From positions 1-26,785 of the forward strand of contig CAKTZK010000011.1 of the NCBI GenBank assembly GCA_934635515.1: 26,785 nucleotides of DNA, given 5' to 3'. The notes under the pieces are model-generated. The model did no database searches and was not told where the DNA came from. It saw only the letters and a program-made list of their open reading frames with translations. Source of the stretch: an uncultured Oscillospiraceae bacterium (GTDB taxonomy: Bacteria; Bacillota_A; Clostridia; Oscillospirales; Oscillospiraceae). The position numbers and the translations under genes are program-made. Below, piece by piece: positions 25,201 to 26,785 of the stretch. Numbering within the stretch: the first letter of the stretch is position 1; the number at the start of each line of letters is the position of its first letter.

Positions 25201-26785
25201 GGTCAAGAATGGGATCGCCCTGGGCGTCTTTATAGTTGCTGACGATCTTGTCAAAGGTGCCGCCGTAGAGGGACAGCAGGCTGATATAGGAATCGGGCTG
25301 CTGGGTGTAGTCCAGGGTCAGTGTGCCTATATGGCCGCTGAGGGTAAGCATGAAAGCGGTGTCGTCTACGGTGACGGCATTGATGGAGCCGGTGAAGGTC
25401 TCCTGGGTATCCAGGGAGCCGCCGTCTTGCAGGCGCAGTTCGCCCCGAATGGCGCCGCTGCCGGTGAGCTCAAGATTGGCGTTATTTTCCAGCAGCAGGT
25501 AGGCCTGGCCGTCTTCATCGGGGGTGGCGGTGAGGGTCTTGCCGCCCAGGTCCAGGCAAATGTAGTTCTGCTCCGGCAGGGTCAGGCCGGAATCCACGGC
25601 GGCATCCGCCAGGAGCTTCAGGGTAGCGCCGTCGCAGGCGTACAGAGCGTCCGTGAAATCGGCGAAGTAGTAGTATTCGTATTCACCTTCGTCTCCATCC
25701 TGGATCACTACCGCTTGGTACTGTTCGCCGCAGATGGTACACTTGCCGTTTTCATCCACCTGGTGCGGGCAGTTTTCGCCGCAGACGGTGCAGCTTCCGT
25801 CTGCAAAGGTGTGCGCTTGCAGCTGGCTGATGCCGAGGCAGTATTGGCACTTATGGCCGTGGTACTTGGTGTCCAGCCAGTGGTAATCCTCGGAGAACAC
25901 GCAGGCGCTCTCAGCGGGGTCGCCGACATTGCCGCAGTAGCATTTGTTGGTGTGGCGGTCTGTGCTGTTGCCGTTTGCATCCAGTATGCACTCATGCTCG
26001 TGAAAGGCGCAGACAGCGATGTGTCCGAAGCCGCCGGGCCGGTAGTTGCAGGACTCGCAGGTCTCGATGTGGTGGGTGCTGTCCGTGGGGGTGTAGAGAT
26101 ACATTCCCTGGGTGTGGTCGCAGCGCCGGAAATAGATATTATTGGCATCGAAGTCGCTGCTACCCATCCACTGATCGGCGGGGAGGATGGTCTCGTCCGC
26201 GACCAGGGTGCAGCGGAGGGGGGTGGTCTGGCAGGCCTTCTCGGTGCCGTCGCCCACCTGGACGAGGTAGTTCTTATCCATGGCGCGCTGGCTGCCCTTG
26301 GCCTGGATCTTGCCGCCGTAGATGCAGAGCTTGGCCGGGTCGGGGGCGCCGGACTGGCGCACAAAGGCGCTGGCGCGGGTGCTGTCCACGGTCATGCATC
26401 CGGTCTTGCCCACCTGGTCGAAAGTCTGGGCGTAGATGCTGACGCTGCCGCCGCCCTGGGTCAGGAAGGACCCGTTCACCACCAGATTGGCATAGTCGCA
26501 CAGGACGATGTGGACATCGCCCGTGGTCTTAATGTCGCCGTCGACGGTGAGGTTTCCGGCTTTGACAGCGTACCAGCCCGCGTCCAGCTGGATGTCGGTG
26601 TCGGAGGCCTCTAAAATGGTACACTGGTTGGAGCGGACCTGGGTTTGGCCCGCGCCGACCACATAGCTGACCGTCTCCTGCTGGCCCGTGACCGCCGCGT
26701 AGCGGACGAACAGGCCCGTGGGGAGAAGGTCGGCCCATGCCATGCCCAGCAGGGTGGTTGCGGCCACCGCCAGGCAGATCAGCAG
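19289..26785 (-). CDS. Giant secreted repeat protein with Cys-pair/beta-helix modules, Ig-like repeats and C-terminal anchor (N-terminus cut by window edge)
   Basis: At least 2,498 residues are encoded; the frame runs off the right edge inside a signal peptide (LLICLAVAATTLLGMAWA), so only a few N-terminal residues are missing. A Cys/His-rich region follows, then four modules that each pair a C-x(9-11)-C-x2-C motif with beta-strand-rich sequence holding a LDLNGKTL-like rung. They start near 25775 (CPHQVDENGKCTICGEQ), 25085, 24225 and 23600. From about 22470 to 20180 lie Ig-like/MBG-type repeats (LTYTGAVQMP, EGTDYTATL, GNFTGTTQRT). A CarboxypepD_reg/SdrD_B-like domain (GSFSLDDVPAGTYNVVVEY) follows. 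The end is TGDAGLVVYILLA and RRRKRG, a membrane-anchor tail without a clear LPxTG. It should be a cell-surface adhesin or matrix protein; its ligand is unknown. Confidence 0.88.
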   Translation of the reverse strand: MLICLAVAATTLLGMAWADLLPTGLFVRYAAVTGQQETVSYVVGAGQTQVRSNQCTILEASDTDIQLDAGWYAVKAGNLTVDGDIKTTGDVHIVLCDYANLVVNGSFLTQGGGSVSIYAQTFDQVGKTGCMTVDSTRASAFVRQSGAPDPAKLCIYGGKIQAKGSQRAMDKNYLVQVGDGTEKACQTTPLRCTLVADETILPADQWMGSSDFDANNIYFRRCDHTQGMYLYTPTDSTHHIETCESCNYRPGGFGHIAVCAFHEHECILDANGNSTDRHTNKCYCGNVGDPAESACVFSEDYHWLDTKYHGHKCQYCLGISQLQAHTFADGSCTVCGENCPHQVDENGKCTICGEQYQAVVIQDGDEGEYEYYYFADFTDALYACDGATLKLLADAAVDSGLTLPEQNYICLDLGGKTLTATPDEDGQAYLLLENNANLELTGSGAIRGELRLQDGGSLDTQETFTGSINAVTVDDTAFMLTLSGHIGTLTLDYTQQPDSYISLLSLYGGTFDKIVSNYKDAQGDPILDLPLSRLLQPGYALRYTADGKLAPVAGTGIGTGISGVKVERCTHDGSTAAQCPYCGLTHVAEARGTKYYTLQDALDAVKNNGNMVTILDDIGIGAIPVLLSENSSNRITLDLNGHTVSDLSVGSTDYDHEKREAFVTGTGYAWITDSVGGGKLKNVSVYSGYLILDGAAIEELYCYDQATIYSGSVTELTAGKLNASAPGARVVAEKVGDNDNMIQNAAWRVRDAESSLLLKRGFFDSLFIDNLGSVEIQRGIFNCIESRKDGNSYPLRSIISSKSAFYTDPDGTGAFGKIYFLTDEAKLENVILGNDHEHEFPDSTATDCPCGLHCDHEIDDTTGLCSLCGAQFSTKVTHDGTATYYPGTLRDAFDKAQNGDTVTLVSDGLETTAVISDGRTLTLDFNGKTLKPNGVGIILGDSGDATKSGHLILTGSGGIQDPPYTSDQGILLYYGSTLSTENFTGHIGKVGLDDLEKLSGQLDGGTYGLIYCNGYTNNTVGSFLKAGYAFQYADETAAYLPYNTPLEGWPGVTHIWNVRVVECSHGEIKNGACTYCNAAIVASIQGDSGEVYYSDFNAGLEDARMMGRTLKLYANYAYTTPLDLTGGTVTIDLNGYKIAPADGVTEKLNLNSGTAAMALTIQDSSENASGSIGPLQVTKGSLILQSGWLNGLTVSAYNTEANISLRQGGLCGETSVSGPLIPLLQKGSYIVDDRGVVSISDPGVIEPNVNYTIAPAPVSDLKIGYKGQVPLGRQNVPLELSFAPVGEAAAVYTVTWYWMGADYLDLTSTTLTDQDGRLVYDTSYTDTVHLQPGLQGFSNLDLGDTIQVCAKVTAWDAEKNALWQTWFAHDEGSLLEITNPDLSLADINLDQALTFQPYNFDQSSQGTELIQPITVTYFGKTLTEGTDYVVEGNTGTNAGDYTLTIRPAEGSEYLDEKSAPWTIAQHPLGDMSGINAFRDYDGTTDPDLSDANFRSKANQSGIDSVNLVPGEDYEIVSITSTGFTDANVGSSGTYTITVRLTNPNYIFDDGKDTRTCTFQQRINCGYLPATATLTPGTLAVSNNHEKVYTFDLKTLLPTLPENMTFGGLTYALEDYVYRPYDDQVDFTSLKALDLDSRYYTDGAAVSENGILTLPISAVETDVEGSIGTVNVKVSSGNFVSFPLTVELTAKNKQVPAGEPTLSATNIDYGQTLSDIEITGTMKVGETVVPGTFTWNEPNLVLSAGGWNAPWTFTPDNTDDYEIVPGSALITVNKVKVTVTAPTANTLTYTGQAQTLLTAGTAKGGQMVYSTQLNGTYTYTVPTGTTAGSYTVWYKVDPDSNHTGTQPEPVTVTIGTKALTASDVTVSTPANVPYNGQSHRWTPEITFGGATLEQGRDYTVAYDKNDFTNVTGDITVTVTGAGNFSGTVQRTYAVTARPMDDVTVVLEDLTYTGAVQMPRIASVTVDGYTLAEGTDYTATLKDAVFAGNYPLTLTGLGNFTGTTQRTLTIARADALTVAPIRVDVTNGYATAYTVDLRAALNAVLPKGCRFGAVQYGGLNFTDDKGYCDVVASNISAQGVLTLAVNAVSTTQEGLVATVRVTVETGNYQPMDITLKLYAVNKVVPTGAPILSSTTLPYGKTLSSITLSGSMKDGTAVVPGTFAWTEPDLRPASGPYTAAWTFTPDDGKYATVSGTSDITVAAPPATIPVYTLGGTVSEGSLTGGDETPVSGTLVTIRKGLEILGSQKTTDENGSFSLDDVPAGTYNVVVEYQGKIVITKVILTDSNIADLHVLIPQEDVSSQLEISAGGLFRDTVVGGLDKEAESRYLSGGSAELDGASVALRMTIRELSQSNADPVQKLLRAAAKDKTLSFMDLSLLLVQNGAEEELIATNTVLELLFSYDTTRRDITVLRMNDGKAEALRLLDKLPAQAEDGTYYVDAQTGAIHIFAASFDTYAIGYTPEPADPGAATGDAGLVVYILLAVAACAGAAGMATRRRKRG

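Noticed and set aside
19289..26785. A CRISPR array or DNA-level tandem repeats within the surface-protein gene.
   Set aside because: The repeats are divergent at the DNA level and visible only as protein motifs; no regularly spaced identical repeats were found.

Overview
The window looks like a chromosomal segment of an anaerobic, GC-rich, Gram-positive member of the Clostridia, probably a gut Oscillospiraceae-type organism. The reasons are a large pyruvate:ferredoxin oxidoreductase, a T-box riboswitch, AGGAGG-type ribosome binding sites, consensus TTGACA/TATAAT promoters, a giant Cys-pair/Ig-repeat surface protein and strongly C/G-ending codons. No ribosomal RNA, tRNA, CRISPR array, phage or insertion-sequence gene was seen. 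The codon bias leaves several very long open frames antisense to real genes; these are treated as shadows.

Layout. 1-4511 (minus): a PLP aminotransferase followed by pyruvate:ferredoxin oxidoreductase, whose last ~90 codons lie off the left edge. 4758-6917 (plus, divergent): an SGNH hydrolase and a sodium:amino-acid symporter of the SLC6/NSS type, closed by a terminator. 7137-8036 (minus): a LysR regulator with its own promoter. 8396-8677: a broken 3' end of a polysaccharide deacetylase gene. 8698-9990: a flavin reductase-like protein and a divergent TetR regulator. 10077-13284 (plus): palindromic sites, a promoter and a long GC-rich leader with an attenuator-like hairpin, then a tightly coupled three-gene operon encoding a DUF2238-like membrane protein, a VTT/DedA-family membrane protein and a radical SAM/SPASM-like enzyme. 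13390-15324 (minus): an Eis-like acetyltransferase and a membrane-anchored flavodoxin. 15410-17275 (plus): a perfect-consensus promoter with a direct-repeat operator candidate, a MarR regulator and a MATE exporter. 17335-19169 (minus): a tyrosine phenol-lyase/tryptophanase-family enzyme behind a complete T-box riboswitch whose specifier reads UAC (Tyr). 19289-26785 (minus): most of a giant secreted protein of at least 2,498 residues, entering from the right edge within its signal peptide.

How the genes fit together. The left side suggests amino-acid fermentation: the symporter imports amino acids, the aminotransferase makes 2-oxo acids and the oxidoreductase decarboxylates a 2-oxo acid to an acyl-CoA while reducing ferredoxin. 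The TPL-like lyase on the right is also amino-acid metabolism, but its tRNA-Tyr T-box would switch it on during tyrosine shortage, which is unexpected for a purely degradative enzyme. The MarR/MATE pair is a standard drug-efflux arrangement. The TetR-leader-DUF2238-VTT-radical SAM block is the best candidate for an undescribed membrane-linked system.
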